A DNA stretch of 64,000 bases, taken from NCBI RefSeq assembly GCF_030408635.1, contig NZ_CP047198.1, forward strand, positions 930,001 through 994,000. Direction: 5' to 3'. Below, in pieces: positions 53,154 to 64,000 of the stretch; position 1 is the stretch's first letter; each line of letters begins with the position of its first letter. Under the pieces are notes generated by a model. That model did not search any database, was not told the origin of the DNA, and saw only the letters and a list, made by a program, of their open reading frames with translations. The DNA is from Corynebacterium coyleae. Lineage in GTDB: Bacteria; Actinomycetota; Actinomycetes; Mycobacteriales; Mycobacteriaceae. The position numbers were made by a program, and so were the translations under genes.

Positions 53154-54229
53154 GCTGCAGAACCTCCAGAGTTCGAGTTCGGGTCGAGTGCGTCACGCAG
53201 ACCATCGGCGATGAACGCCATGGACACGGTGAGCAAGGTCAGGACGAGGGCAGGGAAGTAGAACTGCCACGGAGCGGTCACCAGGGTTGCGGTACCAGAC
53301 TGCAACAACGTACCCAGGGACACGTCCGGCAGCTTCACACCGAGGCCCAAGAACGACAGGGCGGTCTCAGACATGATCGTGGACACGATGCCCAACATCA
53401 GCTGGATAATCAGCAGCGACGCGACGTTCGGGATGATGTGGCGCACGATTGTCTTGGAGTTGGACACGCCCATGAACTTGGCGGCACGCACATAGTCGTT
53501 TTCGCGGATGGACAACGACAAGGACCAAATCACACGTGCTGAGTACATCCAGCCAAACGCGATGAGCACGACGGTGAGCACCTTCCAGTCGCCGCCCGAG
53601 CCGGATACCAGCAGGGCGATGATGAGGAACGTCGGCACAGCCAGCAGGAAGTGGATCACTGCCAGCACAATCTTCTCCAAGCTTCCGCCAAACAGGGCAG
53701 CACCTGCACCGACAATCGCGGAGATCACCGTGGTGGCAATCGATGCCGGTACCGCAATAGACAACGAGCGACCGAGGCCGTGCACCACCTGTGCAAACAG
53801 GTCGTTGCCGGAGTCAGTAGTGCCAAACCAGTGTTCAGCGGAGGGCGCGACGGACAGGTTCATGAAGTCCGGGTCGTCGTAGCTCCACGGCGTCATGAAC
53901 TTGCCAAAGAGCGCGAGCAGTACCATCAGGAAGAAAATCACCAGGCCGACAACCGCGGCCTTGTTACGCATGAAGCGGCGCAGATAAATCTTCGACTTAC
54001 GAGTCGCGCGCATCGTCTGCTGATCTTCGACGCTGTCGCCCTGCTTCGGCTGGATCGGGCGCGTGTTCTTGTCTTTACTCATCACGCCGTCGGCCTGGCG
54101 GCCGGTCTCAGAGATGGCGGTCATGTCGTTGACCGGCATTGCGGCGTGCAGCGCCAGCTCGCTCGAGGTGGCGTGGGCGCGGGGGTCACTGAGCTTGCGG
54201 GACGTACCGCGTGGTGGCTTGTTTGTCAT
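53150..54229 (-). CDS. Peptide ABC transporter permease (DppC-like, second system)
   Basis: 359 residues: a long cytoplasmic N-terminus of about 90 residues, then six helices. The docking loop reads NDYVRAAKFMGVSNSKTIVRHIIPNVASLL. GLGVKLPDVSLGTLLQSG near the end is typical of DppC. The gene lies 13 bp after the DppB-like gene and overlaps the ATPase start. Confidence 0.92.
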   Translation of the reverse strand: MTNKPPRGTSRKLSDPRAHATSSELALHAAMPVNDMTAISETGRQADGVMSKDKNTRPIQPKQGDSVEDQQTMRATRKSKIYLRRFMRNKAAVVGLVIFFLMVLLALFGKFMTPWSYDDPDFMNLSVAPSAEHWFGTTDSGNDLFAQVVHGLGRSLSIAVPASIATTVISAIVGAGAALFGGSLEKIVLAVIHFLLAVPTFLIIALLVSGSGGDWKVLTVVLIAFGWMYSARVIWSLSLSIRENDYVRAAKFMGVSNSKTIVRHIIPNVASLLIIQLMLGIVSTIMSETALSFLGLGVKLPDVSLGTLLQSGTATLVTAPWQFYFPALVLTLLTVSMAFIADGLRDALDPNSNSGGSAA

Positions 54230-54242
54230 GGCTGTGATCTCC

Positions 54243-55226
54243 TTAGCTCACGCGCACGCGCGGGTCGAGGGCAACAACGATGAGGTCGGCCAAGATAGCG
54301 GACACTGCGGTCATTGCGGCACCGAATGCGGCCACAACGACGACACCGTGGACGTCGTTACGCGCAATCGTTTGGATGAAGTACTGGCCCATGCCTTGCC
54401 ACGCGAAGATGCGCTCCGTCATCACGGCACCGGTGAAGATGCCGGGCACCGAGAACGCCACCGAGGTAGCAACCGGAATTAGCGAGGTTCGCAGCGCGTG
54501 TTTGCGCACTGCTTGCGCCTTGGTTAGGCCCTTCGCGCGGGCGGTGCGGACGTAATCGGCGTTCAAGTTATCCAACAGCAGTGTTCTCTGCATGAAGTGA
54601 TAGCCCGCATACGAAATGATCAACAGTGACAAGGTGGGGAGCACGAGGTGTTGGGCGTAGTCGACCATCTTCGGGAAGAACCCTTCAACGCCCGGGTTGG
54701 AAGCACCGGTGACGTAGAAGACGCGCTTGCCGGTCCACTCGTTGACCTTCAGACCGAACCACACCACGGCGATCGAGGCGACGACCACGTGAATGTTCAT
54801 CGTGATGATCGAGATGCCCTGCCACATGCGGTCGGCGCGCTTGTACTGGCGCGACGCAGTGTACACACCGAGGGCGACACCGAGGAGGATCGACAGCAGG
54901 GTGGCAAACAGGGTCAGCTGCGCGGAGACCCAGATGCGGTAGGAGACTTGTTCATTGACGGAGTCGCCGATCGGGGATTTACCCCAGTCCCAACGCGTCA
55001 GGACGCCAGTAAGCCACGTCCACCAACGCTCGAAGATTGGTGTGTTTGGGTTCAAGTTCAACGGATCGAGCAGTGCATCGATCTGCTCTTCTGGCAGAGG
55101 TGGTCGGCGGCCAAAGTAGTTGGCGCGGGGATCGAGGAAAAAGCTGGCGAGAAAAAACGTGAGGTTGGTGGCAAGAAAAACAATCAAGCCCCAGCTCAGC
55201 GTCTTCCGGATCAGGTATCGAAACAT
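54243..55226 (-). CDS. Peptide ABC transporter permease (DppB-like, second system)
   Basis: 327 residues, six helices with a large extracytoplasmic loop after the first. The docking loop NADYVRTARAKGLTKAQAVRKHALRTSLIP is clear. Start MFRYLIRKTLSWGLIVFLATN fits the family. Confidence 0.92.
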   Translation of the reverse strand: MFRYLIRKTLSWGLIVFLATNLTFFLASFFLDPRANYFGRRPPLPEEQIDALLDPLNLNPNTPIFERWWTWLTGVLTRWDWGKSPIGDSVNEQVSYRIWVSAQLTLFATLLSILLGVALGVYTASRQYKRADRMWQGISIITMNIHVVVASIAVVWFGLKVNEWTGKRVFYVTGASNPGVEGFFPKMVDYAQHLVLPTLSLLIISYAGYHFMQRTLLLDNLNADYVRTARAKGLTKAQAVRKHALRTSLIPVATSVAFSVPGIFTGAVMTERIFAWQGMGQYFIQTIARNDVHGVVVVAAFGAAMTAVSAILADLIVVALDPRVRVS

Positions 55227-55280
55227 AGTGTCTCTCAGTTCCGTGGTGGGCGGACGGGGGAGTTATTGAGAAAGATTGGA

Positions 55281-55312
55281 AGCCCGCCCAGCGTGGGAAT
55301 GCTGGGCGGGCT
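55281..55312. terminator. Hairpin between binding protein and permease genes (attenuator)
   Basis: A perfect 12-bp stem (AGCCCGCCCAGC / GCTGGGCGGGCT) around an 8-base loop, followed on the minus strand by a T-rich stretch (TTCCAATCTTTCTC). It probably keeps binding-protein mRNA in excess of permease mRNA. Confidence 0.7.
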
Positions 55313-55354
55313 CGCACTCAGTTCGTGGATTTCACGTGCGTCGAACCGTTACGG

Positions 55355-57058
55355 TTACTTCGCCCAGCCCACGTTCTCGATCGGGAGGATCGCAAAGGAG
55401 TTAGCACCGAAGTTTGCCAGGCCCTTCTTCACGGCGACGATGGCCGGGCCGTTGGCGTACGGCATGATGCCGTACTGAGCCAGGGCTTCCTTCTCAAGCT
55501 CGTTTGCGCGCTTGATCTGCTCGTCAGCATCCGGGAGCTGCTGCAGTTCCTCAATCTTCTTGTCCATCTCCGGGGTGCCGGTGCCGGACTTGTTCAGCTC
55601 GGAATCGGACTTGTAGATCTGGCCGAAGTACGCCACACCGAACGGGTCGGAGGAGCGGAAGCCGGACATGAACAGGTCGAAGTCGCGCTCGGAGACGACC
55701 TTGGAGAAGTCGGAGCTCGGACGCTCCTCAACCTGGACGTCGATGCCAATGTTGCGCAGCATTGCCTGCAGGGCAGTGGTGGTCGCCTGGATCATCGGGG
55801 AGTCACCCAGGGTGACGTAGCGCACGGACAGCGGGTTGGACTCGTCGTAGCCTGCGTCCTTGAGCAGCTCCTTGGCCTTCTCCGGGTCGTACTGGATGAC
55901 CTCGCCGAAGTTGTCCTCGTAGCCCGGCTGGGTCTGGTACAGGTTGAACGAACCTGGCAGATCCTCGGTGTAGCCGAGGCCCTGGAAGCGGATCGCGGCG
56001 AGCTGCTCGCGGTCAACACCGCGCATGATGGCCTCGCGGACCTTGATGTCGTCCAGGCCCGGGGCGGTGGAGTTGATCGTCATCAGGTAGTTCGCCGGGT
56101 TCAGGGCGGTGCGGATCTCGATGGAGTCGCCCATCTCCTTCGCCGTTGCCAGACGGTCACGGGAAGAAACGCCGGTTGCGTCGATCTCGCCTGCGCGGAA
56201 GGCGTTCAGGGATGCCTGGTCTTCCATCTGGCGGTAGGTGATCTTGTCCAGCTTCGGCTTCTCGCCCCACCAGTTCTCGTTCGGGACGAAGGAGGCGGTG
56301 CCGCCTTCGAAGTCAACGTTCTCAACCTTGAACGGGCCAGCGCCCCACTCCGGGTTGACCTTCTTCAGGTAAGCGTTCATGAACGTGTCCGCGTCCTTGA
56401 CCTGCGGCGGCACGAGGGTGCCGAAGAGGCCCTCCCACCACGGGTATGCCTGCTTGAAGGTGACAACGGCCTGCTTGTCGTCCTCGCCGCGCTCGACGGA
56501 CTCGATGAGCTCGTAGCCGTCGGTGGAGTTGACCTGGACATCCGGGTTGGAGCCGTTGTTGAACTTGAAGGTGTTCTCGAAGGCGGTCCAGTCAAGCGGG
56601 GTGCCGTCGTTGTACACGGCGTCCGGGTTGATGGTGTAGGTGACCACGGTCTTGCCGTCGACGGTCTCATCCTTCACGTCGGTCAGATAAGCCGGGTTCG
56701 GGTGATAGGTGCCGTCGCCGTCGAAAAGCGTGAGCTGCGGGTTGTACTTGCTCCAGATGGTGTCCGTGTAGGACGTCATGTTCGCGTGGAACACGTTCTG
56801 CTGCTCAGCAATTTCGGTAATCGCGAGAGTGAGCTCGCCGCCATCCTGGATCTGGTCGCGCTCGAGCGGGTTGTAGTCACCGGCAGCGTTGACTTCGAGC
56901 TGCTCGCCCGAGTTGTCAGCTTCCTTGGAGTTCGCGGAGTCCTGTCCGGCCTGGTTTGCGGTGGTCTCTTCGGTTCCGCCATCCGAGGAGCAGGAGGCGA
57001 GGACGAGGGACAGGGAGGAGAGTCCGGCGAGAGCGGCGACACGGAGGCGTTTGCTCAT
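55355..57058 (-). CDS. Peptide-binding lipoprotein (ABC transporter family 5, second system)
   Basis: 567 residues with a lipoprotein signal (LSLVLASC, lipobox near residue 22) and an acidic Ser/Thr linker before the binding domain. Family 5 features include YTINPDAVYNDGTPLDWTAFENTFKF and SVRYVTLGDSPMIQATTTALQAMLRNIGIDVQ in outline. It shares little close identity with the two binding proteins at 40779 and 42601. First gene of the minus-strand operon. Confidence 0.92.
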   Translation of the reverse strand: MSKRLRVAALAGLSSLSLVLASCSSDGGTEETTANQAGQDSANSKEADNSGEQLEVNAAGDYNPLERDQIQDGGELTLAITEIAEQQNVFHANMTSYTDTIWSKYNPQLTLFDGDGTYHPNPAYLTDVKDETVDGKTVVTYTINPDAVYNDGTPLDWTAFENTFKFNNGSNPDVQVNSTDGYELIESVERGEDDKQAVVTFKQAYPWWEGLFGTLVPPQVKDADTFMNAYLKKVNPEWGAGPFKVENVDFEGGTASFVPNENWWGEKPKLDKITYRQMEDQASLNAFRAGEIDATGVSSRDRLATAKEMGDSIEIRTALNPANYLMTINSTAPGLDDIKVREAIMRGVDREQLAAIRFQGLGYTEDLPGSFNLYQTQPGYEDNFGEVIQYDPEKAKELLKDAGYDESNPLSVRYVTLGDSPMIQATTTALQAMLRNIGIDVQVEERPSSDFSKVVSERDFDLFMSGFRSSDPFGVAYFGQIYKSDSELNKSGTGTPEMDKKIEELQQLPDADEQIKRANELEKEALAQYGIMPYANGPAIVAVKKGLANFGANSFAILPIENVGWAK

Positions 57059-57446
57059 GGTCTGGGTCCTTTCAGTGATCGTCCGTACGCAGAGAACTTT
57101 GCGACGGTTGCCCGTGTTTGGGCGGTACGACGAAATGGGTATTTCGACGACCCCTGCACCACGATTGGGCCCACCAAAACTTGAAGCTCAGGTGAACACG
57201 ACGTAATCAGGTTGCACAAAAACTTACATGAAGTGTTAGGCAGTTCACAGTGTTTGTGAAAAGTAATTTACGGCGAAATGCACGCTGCCTCACAGGGCTA
57301 TGGCAGGAATGGGTGTTTCTGCACGCTGATAGGCATCTGTAGCCATCGCAACGCTTTCTCAGCTTCTTCACGGATCGTGAATGTTATTCGCATAAAACGA
57401 CCCCACCTGCGGGGTGCAGGTGGGGTGCAGTACGGGAATTGGGGTG
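57059..57446. other. Intergenic region upstream of the second peptide operon
   Basis: 388 bp without a gene. It is AT-richer than its surroundings and should contain the promoter for the binding-protein gene at 57058. The part near 57410-57436 is the terminator of the neighbouring DUF402 gene. Confidence 0.55.
57410..57436. terminator. Intrinsic terminator after the DUF402 gene
   Basis: An 11-bp stem (ACCCCACCTGC / GCAGGTGGGGT) with a 5-base loop. On the minus strand it is followed by CGTTTTATG, a short T-run. Confidence 0.75.
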
Positions 57447-57983
57447 TTATGCCACAGGAGTTAACTCGACTTCGTCCGCCCACGTCAGTTCAATACCCAG
57501 GGCGCGCAGCCACTCCATGGCATCGTCGCCGTGCCGAGTAATGCCCTCAACGGCGTTGAGGGTGACGTCCATGGCCTTCTCTGCCTCCTCGGCAGTGATC
57601 AAGCCTGCAGACGTCGCGGCTGCGAGTTCGTCGATATCAAGCACGTCGATCGGGTTGCCTGTCAGCGACACAATGTCGACGTACAGGTCGCGTGTGCGCC
57701 AGATATCGCCATCAACGTCAATGTCGGCGATGTCGAAGTAGAAGTCCTGATCGCGCTCTGCGCCCTCGCGGTAGTGGAAGATGTTTACCCGCAGGCCGAG
57801 TTCCGGCAGCAGCCAGCTTTCTAGGTAGCCGAACTCGGGGTGATTCGCCCCGCGTGCCATGTAGAGGCCAAAGTCGGTGACCTGGTACGTGTCTACCTCG
57901 CGCAGGAATCCCTTTGGGTCTGTGTTGATGTTCGCGGACGTGTCAAAGGTCTCTTGCTTTACCGGGTGTAGGTCGACGGTCAT
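57447..57983 (-). CDS. DUF402 domain-containing protein
   Basis: 178 residues. The DUF402 pattern is visible: GLRVNIFHYREG, FYFDIADIDVDGDIWRTRDLYVDIVSLTG near residues 85-110 and VLDIDELAAATSAGLITAEEAEKA toward the end. Relatives include nucleoside di/triphosphate phosphatases with acidic metal ligands (DxDxD-like), so phosphatase activity is possible but not shown. The gene starts 3 bp after the stop of the upstream secreted-protein gene, so they form an operon. Confidence 0.8.
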   Translation of the reverse strand: MTVDLHPVKQETFDTSANINTDPKGFLREVDTYQVTDFGLYMARGANHPEFGYLESWLLPELGLRVNIFHYREGAERDQDFYFDIADIDVDGDIWRTRDLYVDIVSLTGNPIDVLDIDELAAATSAGLITAEEAEKAMDVTLNAVEGITRHGDDAMEWLRALGIELTWADEVELTPVA

Positions 57984-57986
57984 CGG

Positions 57987-58661
57987 TTACCTCACGTTGA
58001 TCGAAGCGGCGGTCGGGGCAAATGCGCAGGTCTTGTCGGTGGTGCGTACTGCACCGTCGACGACTGCGAGGACGCGGCCCTTGCCTGTGTTTGCGGTGGC
58101 GGACAGGGTGGACGGTCCTGTTGGGTTTATCCCGTTGTTATCTAAAGGCGTTACGCCGGTGCGAAAAGTGTTGAGGTTAACCCAGTACACCTTCATGAGC
58201 CCCTGGTCCTTGGCGGCGGCCGGGGTGCCCAGTGCGGTGAACACAAACGTGGTTTGCCCCGCGCCTGCGCCTGGCGCTGGTGTTTTGGTCGGTCCCGGTA
58301 CCGCAATTGCGGACGCGGTCGAGTGCAGCCCCTTGCCCATGCAGTGCCCGGAGGCCGTCGGCCAGGCGAACTGCGTGAAGGCCGGGGCGTCCTCTGGCAG
58401 TGGAGGGCCGCCGAGCTCGCCGGTGCCAGCGAAGAAGTTCACTGCGGTGCGAAGTGCGTTGCCTACCTGTTCCGGCACCTGTGGTTGGTCCGCGAACGCG
58501 TGGACTCGGGCGGCGGTCTCGGGGGTGGGGCGGCCAAGGCTATCGAGCGGGTTCGATGATTTGGCATGAGCCATTTGCGTATCGACGACACCGGCTACCA
58601 GCATGCCGGCAGCGCAAACCGCCGCGACGGCGGAGCGTGCAAAAGATCGGGGAGTGCGCAC
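57987..58661 (-). CDS. Secreted protein of unknown function
   Basis: 224 residues with a signal peptide (MRTPRSFARSAVAAVCAAGMLVAGVVDTQMAHA) and a compact exported domain with one Cys pair (GHCMGKG and TCAFAP), probably a disulfide. A Pro/Gly/Ala-rich stretch (PGPTKTPAPGAGAG) lies in the middle. It resembles small secreted proteins found in mycolic-acid-containing actinobacteria, but no family name can be given with confidence. Confidence 0.68.
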   Translation of the reverse strand: MRTPRSFARSAVAAVCAAGMLVAGVVDTQMAHAKSSNPLDSLGRPTPETAARVHAFADQPQVPEQVGNALRTAVNFFAGTGELGGPPLPEDAPAFTQFAWPTASGHCMGKGLHSTASAIAVPGPTKTPAPGAGAGQTTFVFTALGTPAAAKDQGLMKVYWVNLNTFRTGVTPLDNNGINPTGPSTLSATANTGKGRVLAVVDGAVRTTDKTCAFAPTAASINVR

Positions 58662-58881
58662 GGCTGTCCTTTATTACATAGGGGCCACGGACATTAACTC
58701 AAGCAACATTAGTCACATAAGTAACAGCGTCAAGTGGAAACCGTTGATTTTGTAGGGGGAATTGTCCAGAAACTTTCGGTGTTCTCCCAGTTTTATCTGT
58801 TTACCCTTGTGAGCACGGGCACATTTAAGACCCGTGAGAACGTGAGATCCGTTGTCCCCAACACTGAAAGGACTGATCACA

Positions 58882-59208
58882 ATGGATGCCCAGACGTTCA
58901 CCACCAACCTGTCCCTTGAGGAGATTGAGCAGCGGCTGTCCGGACTGGACAAGTTCAACGTCAAGGACAAAACCGCCAGCGAACTGGCTGTCAACGTCGG
59001 CAGTGCACTGAAGTTCCGTCTTATCGGTGTGTATTTGAATAAGGACTACCAGGCGCCGCTGGCTATCGATGCCGCAGATAACGGCGATGGCACCACCACC
59101 GTCGAGCTCTCCGCGCGAGGGACTGAAGGTGCTGTCATTACTACTGGAACGGCCGAACAGTTTTTTAATGACGCGTTTGCAGAGCTCCGCGCCACGTTGG
59201 AGGGGTAG
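58882..59208 (+). CDS. Small hypothetical protein upstream of typA
   Basis: 108 residues from the ATG at 58882 (AAAGGA upstream). Soluble, with an N-terminal helix (LSLEEIEQRLSGLDKF) and a beta-rich centre ending in a helix (AEQFFNDAFAELRATLEG). Repeated even spacing of hydrophobic residues suggests a small alpha/beta fold. No known family recognised. It lies 74 bp before typA on the same strand. Confidence 0.68.
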   Translation: MDAQTFTTNLSLEEIEQRLSGLDKFNVKDKTASELAVNVGSALKFRLIGVYLNKDYQAPLAIDAADNGDGTTTVELSARGTEGAVITTGTAEQFFNDAFAELRATLEG

Positions 59209-59282
59209 CGGAGAGGTGCGCTCAACTTAGCTGGGGAGTATCGTGTAACCGTTATTTCCGACAATGTAAAAGGATCTGTTGA

Positions 59283-61199
<1,917 letters not shown>

Positions 61200-61209
61200 C
61201 CTGTTCTTC

Positions 61210-62832
61210 ATGCAGCCTCCTCGATCGCGCCGCCCAGCCACCCGTGCTGCGGCGGCGCTTTCCGCGCTTTGCCTCGTCGCGTCGTGCTCGGCGAACCCGG
61301 GCCCGCCGCCGCTCGTCGAGCCGGAGTCCGCCCAAAGCGAAACATCTGGCGTATCGACGACACCTTCCGACGACAACCCGCGCCGCAGCGACCGCACCCA
61401 GGTGCAAGTGGGTGTCGACCCTGTACGAGGAGGCTTCAACCCGCACCTCATTGCGGACGATTCCGCGACGGTGCGTGCCATCGCAGACCTCACCCTGCCT
61501 AGCGCATATGTGGGCACGAGCCCGAACAGGGACCTGCTGGTGGGGGTTTCAACACTGCCGACCTCGCCCGCGGCCCAAACCGTGCGCTACGTCATCGCAC
61601 CGGAGGCGCAGTGGTCTGACGGCACCCCGATTACCGGATCCGACTTTGCCTACCTGTGGCGCGGGATGGTGACCACCGCCGGCACCGTCAACCCTGCGGC
61701 CTACCGGGCAATTCAGGCGATCCGCATTTCTGGTCAAGGCGGCAAGGTCGTCGATGTGGACTTTGAGCGCCCCGTGGCTAACCGCGAGGAGCTCTTTGCC
61801 TACCTGCTGCCGTCGCACCTGTTCGCCGCTGACGCCAGCGATTTCCCGTTCGCACTGCGCAACATGGTCCCTGCGTCTGCCGGGCGTTTCCTCATGGCAG
61901 ATGTCGGCCGGGCCCGCGGCACGGTAGTGCTGAATAGAAACGACAGGTTTTGGGGTACTGAGCCAGCAAGCGTGGACATTTTGACGCTGACCGCCGCGCG
62001 CGATACAACACAAACCGCCGACCAGTTGCGCTCCGGCCAGCTCGCGTTCGTCGACGTCACGCCGCAGGAAACCACGCAAGAGGTCTTTCGCCGGGTGCCT
62101 GGAGTAGAGGTGCGCGAGGGGTCGTCGTCACGCGTGCTTGGCGTCGTCATCTCCGCGACAAGCGGGCTCGACCAAGCAATGCGCGAGCAAGTGCGATCGC
62201 TTATCGACGTCCCCCTGCTCGCCCACATCGCCGCCGGCCGCAGCACCAACCTGGCCGTAGCAGAGCATGCGTTCACGCCGGGGGAGAAGGACACCGCAGC
62301 GCTACGAGCGCGCACCGTGCCCATCCGCGTCGGGGCGGATGCGATGGACCCGGCGGCGGCCGCGGTGGCGCGCACCCTTGTCGACATCCTCAACGGCGCC
62401 GGCATCCCTGCAAAACTCACCTCTACCGACGCGACGACGCTCGCCGGGCGCAGCCTGCCGTCGTCGGAAGTTGACCTGGCAGTGGTGTGGCAGCGCAACT
62501 CCGCATCCATGACGACGCTCGCCAGCCGTATGGCGTGTCCGTCCAAAACTTCGCGTGCTGGCAACCTCTCCGGCCTGTGCTCCGTGGGCAACGAAGCGCT
62601 CGCCGGGCGAATCCTGGACGGGACCATGAGTGCGACCGAGGCCCGAGCAGCCGTGGCCGAAGCCGAAGAGCGCGACGCCGTATGGGTGCCCATCCTCAAC
62701 GAAACACGCATCGCAGCATCCTCCGGTGGCGTCGCCATCCCAGGCGTCTCCACCTGGCCCGGGGGTATCAGCGACGCCGCCCGCTGGCAACTGGCCGATA
62801 CAGTAGGCCCGACACCGAAGGAGAAACCATGA
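61210..62832 (+). CDS. lpqW: LpqW-like lipoprotein (family 5 solute-binding fold)
   Basis: 540 residues with a lipoprotein signal (lipobox VASC near residue 25) and a family 5 binding fold (VIAPEAQWSDGTPITGSDFAYLWRGMV). The position between typA and mshB matches that of LpqW in mycobacteria, where it steers lipomannan/lipoarabinomannan synthesis rather than importing peptides. There are no permease genes nearby. The assignment rests on synteny and fold; substrate not shown. Stop overlaps mshB start as ATGA. Confidence 0.78.
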   Translation: MQPPRSRRPATRAAAALSALCLVASCSANPGPPPLVEPESAQSETSGVSTTPSDDNPRRSDRTQVQVGVDPVRGGFNPHLIADDSATVRAIADLTLPSAYVGTSPNRDLLVGVSTLPTSPAAQTVRYVIAPEAQWSDGTPITGSDFAYLWRGMVTTAGTVNPAAYRAIQAIRISGQGGKVVDVDFERPVANREELFAYLLPSHLFAADASDFPFALRNMVPASAGRFLMADVGRARGTVVLNRNDRFWGTEPASVDILTLTAARDTTQTADQLRSGQLAFVDVTPQETTQEVFRRVPGVEVREGSSSRVLGVVISATSGLDQAMREQVRSLIDVPLLAHIAAGRSTNLAVAEHAFTPGEKDTAALRARTVPIRVGADAMDPAAAAVARTLVDILNGAGIPAKLTSTDATTLAGRSLPSSEVDLAVVWQRNSASMTTLASRMACPSKTSRAGNLSGLCSVGNEALAGRILDGTMSATEARAAVAEAEERDAVWVPILNETRIAASSGGVAIPGVSTWPGGISDAARWQLADTVGPTPKEKP

Positions 62833-63704
62833 CAACGCGCGACCTCACCGGCTACCGAGTAGTGGCCGTCCACGCCCACCCTGACGACGAAGCCATCACC
62901 ACCGCAGGCGTCATCGCCGATCTGACCCGACGTGGCGCCGACGTCCTCGTCGTCACCTGCACACTCGGCGAAGAAGGCGAAGTTATCGGCGAGCCGTACC
63001 AGCACCTCGTCGTCGACGAAGCCGACCAGCTAGGCGGATTCCGCATCGGCGAACTACGCGAGTCGTTGGCCGCCATCGGCGCGCGCGGCACCTTCCTCGG
63101 CGGAGCCGGCCGCTTCCGCGACTCCGGCATGGCCGGCTCGCCCGCAAGCCGCAACCCGCGCGCCTTTGTCAACTCCGGCGACGCCGCAGTAGCCGAACTT
63201 GCCGCAATCTTCGAAGCGGAGCGCCCCCACCTTGTCATCACCTACGGCCCCGACGGCGGCTACGGCCACCCGGACCACATCCGCGCCCACGAAATCACCC
63301 ACACCGCCGCCGAACGCGTCGCTATCTCGCGCATCCTGTGGGCCGTGCGCCTCGCCGAAGAAACCGCAGCGCTTACGCCCGAGACCGCCCCCGACGGCTG
63401 GCGCCTTGCCCAACCCGGCGAACTCGACGGAGTCGCCACCTCCGACATCGCCGTCTCCCTTGACGACCACGCCTACAGCGCCAAAATCGCCGCCATGCGT
63501 GCCCACGCCACCCAACTCTGGATCGCCGACGGCCGCACCACCGACGTCAACCCCCACGCCGCCATCGCCCAAGGTCCCGTCGTCTACTACGCCCTGTCCA
63601 ACCTCATCACCCAGCCCATCCAACGCGTCGAACACTTCCAACTCGGCGCAGGCACGCCACTTCACGACGACGCCACCCACGTCCTATCCGGAATCCCCAA
63701 ATGA
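62829..63704 (+). CDS. mshB: N-acetyl-1-D-myo-inositol-2-amino-2-deoxy-alpha-D-glucopyranoside deacetylase
   Basis: 291 residues. Zinc-binding motif HAHPDDEAI near residue 15 and the second site HPDHIRAHE near 145, with the catalytic Asp next to the first His. MshB removes the acetyl group from GlcNAc-inositol in mycothiol synthesis, the main thiol of actinobacteria. It overlaps lpqW-like by 4 bp and the next gene by 4 bp. Confidence 0.93.
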   Translation: MTTRDLTGYRVVAVHAHPDDEAITTAGVIADLTRRGADVLVVTCTLGEEGEVIGEPYQHLVVDEADQLGGFRIGELRESLAAIGARGTFLGGAGRFRDSGMAGSPASRNPRAFVNSGDAAVAELAAIFEAERPHLVITYGPDGGYGHPDHIRAHEITHTAAERVAISRILWAVRLAEETAALTPETAPDGWRLAQPGELDGVATSDIAVSLDDHAYSAKIAAMRAHATQLWIADGRTTDVNPHAAIAQGPVVYYALSNLITQPIQRVEHFQLGAGTPLHDDATHVLSGIPK

Positions 63705-64000
63705 GCCACCCCGTCATCCGAACCGAATTTTCACGCGGGGAAGCCATCGCCGGCATCACCTGGCTGAGCGTCGGCGCCCTCGGCTCGCTCATCCTGGAAG
63801 TGGCGTACCTGAACTGGTTCTGGGTCATCATCGCAGCGGTGTTTAATGCGGTGTTGGCGAAGACGGCGCGGCTGTGGTCGTCGAAAAGCATGATTGTTCC
63901 GCTTGCCGTCTGGGCAGCAGCACTGTTCGCCTCCATGGTCATCCTCCCGCCAACCGGGTGGACCCTCGCACTCCTTATCGCGGGGCTAGCGGGAGGCGTT
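63701..64000 (+). CDS. Membrane protein downstream of mshB, partial
   Basis: The first 100 residues are visible and show three hydrophobic segments (GITWLSVGALGSLILEVAYL, FWVIIAAVFNAVLA, VPLAVWAAALFASMVIL). It starts as ATGA over the mshB stop. Position matches the small conserved membrane protein following mshB in mycobacteria; the remainder lies outside the window. Function unknown. Confidence 0.7.
   Translation, partial: MSHPVIRTEFSRGEAIAGITWLSVGALGSLILEVAYLNWFWVIIAAVFNAVLAKTARLWSSKSMIVPLAVWAAALFASMVILPPTGWTLALLIAGLAGGV

Noticed and set aside
55051-55063. TTCAAGTTCAACG, a partial match to the ychF tail repeat
   Set aside because: Only 13 bases, inside a conserved permease gene where it encodes ordinary residues; chance match.
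55325-57184. Plus-strand open frame of 619 codons
   Set aside because: Antisense shadow of the peptide-binding lipoprotein gene.

Overview
The window is a piece of an actinobacterial chromosome, most probably a Corynebacterium. The evidence is moderately high GC, the order fumC / glpX / DUF4245 / xseB-xseA / ispH / DUF6542 / ychF, the typA - lpqW-like - mshB (mycothiol) cluster, and an iron-uptake operon with DtxR-like inverted TTAGG/CTTACC sequences. No rRNA, tRNA, CRISPR array, insertion sequence or phage structural gene was seen.

Layout. 1-10841 is core: fumarase (cut by the window edge), a CPBP protease, class II fructose-1,6-bisphosphatase, exonuclease VII, IspH, RmuC, an AI-2E-type permease and the GTPase YchF. 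10842-15421 is an accessory stretch bracketed by three copies of the last 21 bp of ychF. The first segment holds an AT-richer NAD-dependent epimerase. The second holds a very GC-rich mercury cassette (merR / merA / small Cys-pair membrane protein) together with a truncated arfB copy and a luciferase-like monooxygenase remnant. 15422-18682 is a worn region with two intact toxin-antitoxin pairs (HigBA and RelBE-like), an intact arfB, a glycolipid-binding-fold protein and two further gene remnants.

18679-40562 mixes housekeeping and envelope functions: a FUSC transporter, a two-component system, a membrane-anchored trypsin-like protease, a DUF222/HNH protein, a TipA-type MerR regulator, an iron-siderophore ABC operon behind DtxR-like sites, an MFS drug exporter, a DUF4185 surface protein and several proteins of unknown function. 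40779-57058 is a transport block: a peptide ABC operon with two tandem paralogous binding lipoproteins, a TPP-riboswitch-controlled ECF vitamin transporter (YkoEDC type) ending in a P-loop kinase, and a convergent second peptide ABC operon. 57447-64000 returns to core: a DUF402 protein, a secreted unknown, TypA/BipA, an LpqW-like lipoprotein, MshB and a partial membrane protein.

Two signals stand out. First, the 3' end of ychF appears to be an integration site used at least twice; the resident ychF end carries two silent changes relative to the two displaced copies. Second, a 12-base motif, TCGTCGNNA(A/C)GC, recurs at least 26 times in 64 kb, in both orientations. Most copies lie inside genes, and one inverted pair forms a hairpin just before the TPP riboswitch. 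All counts and alignments were made by eye.
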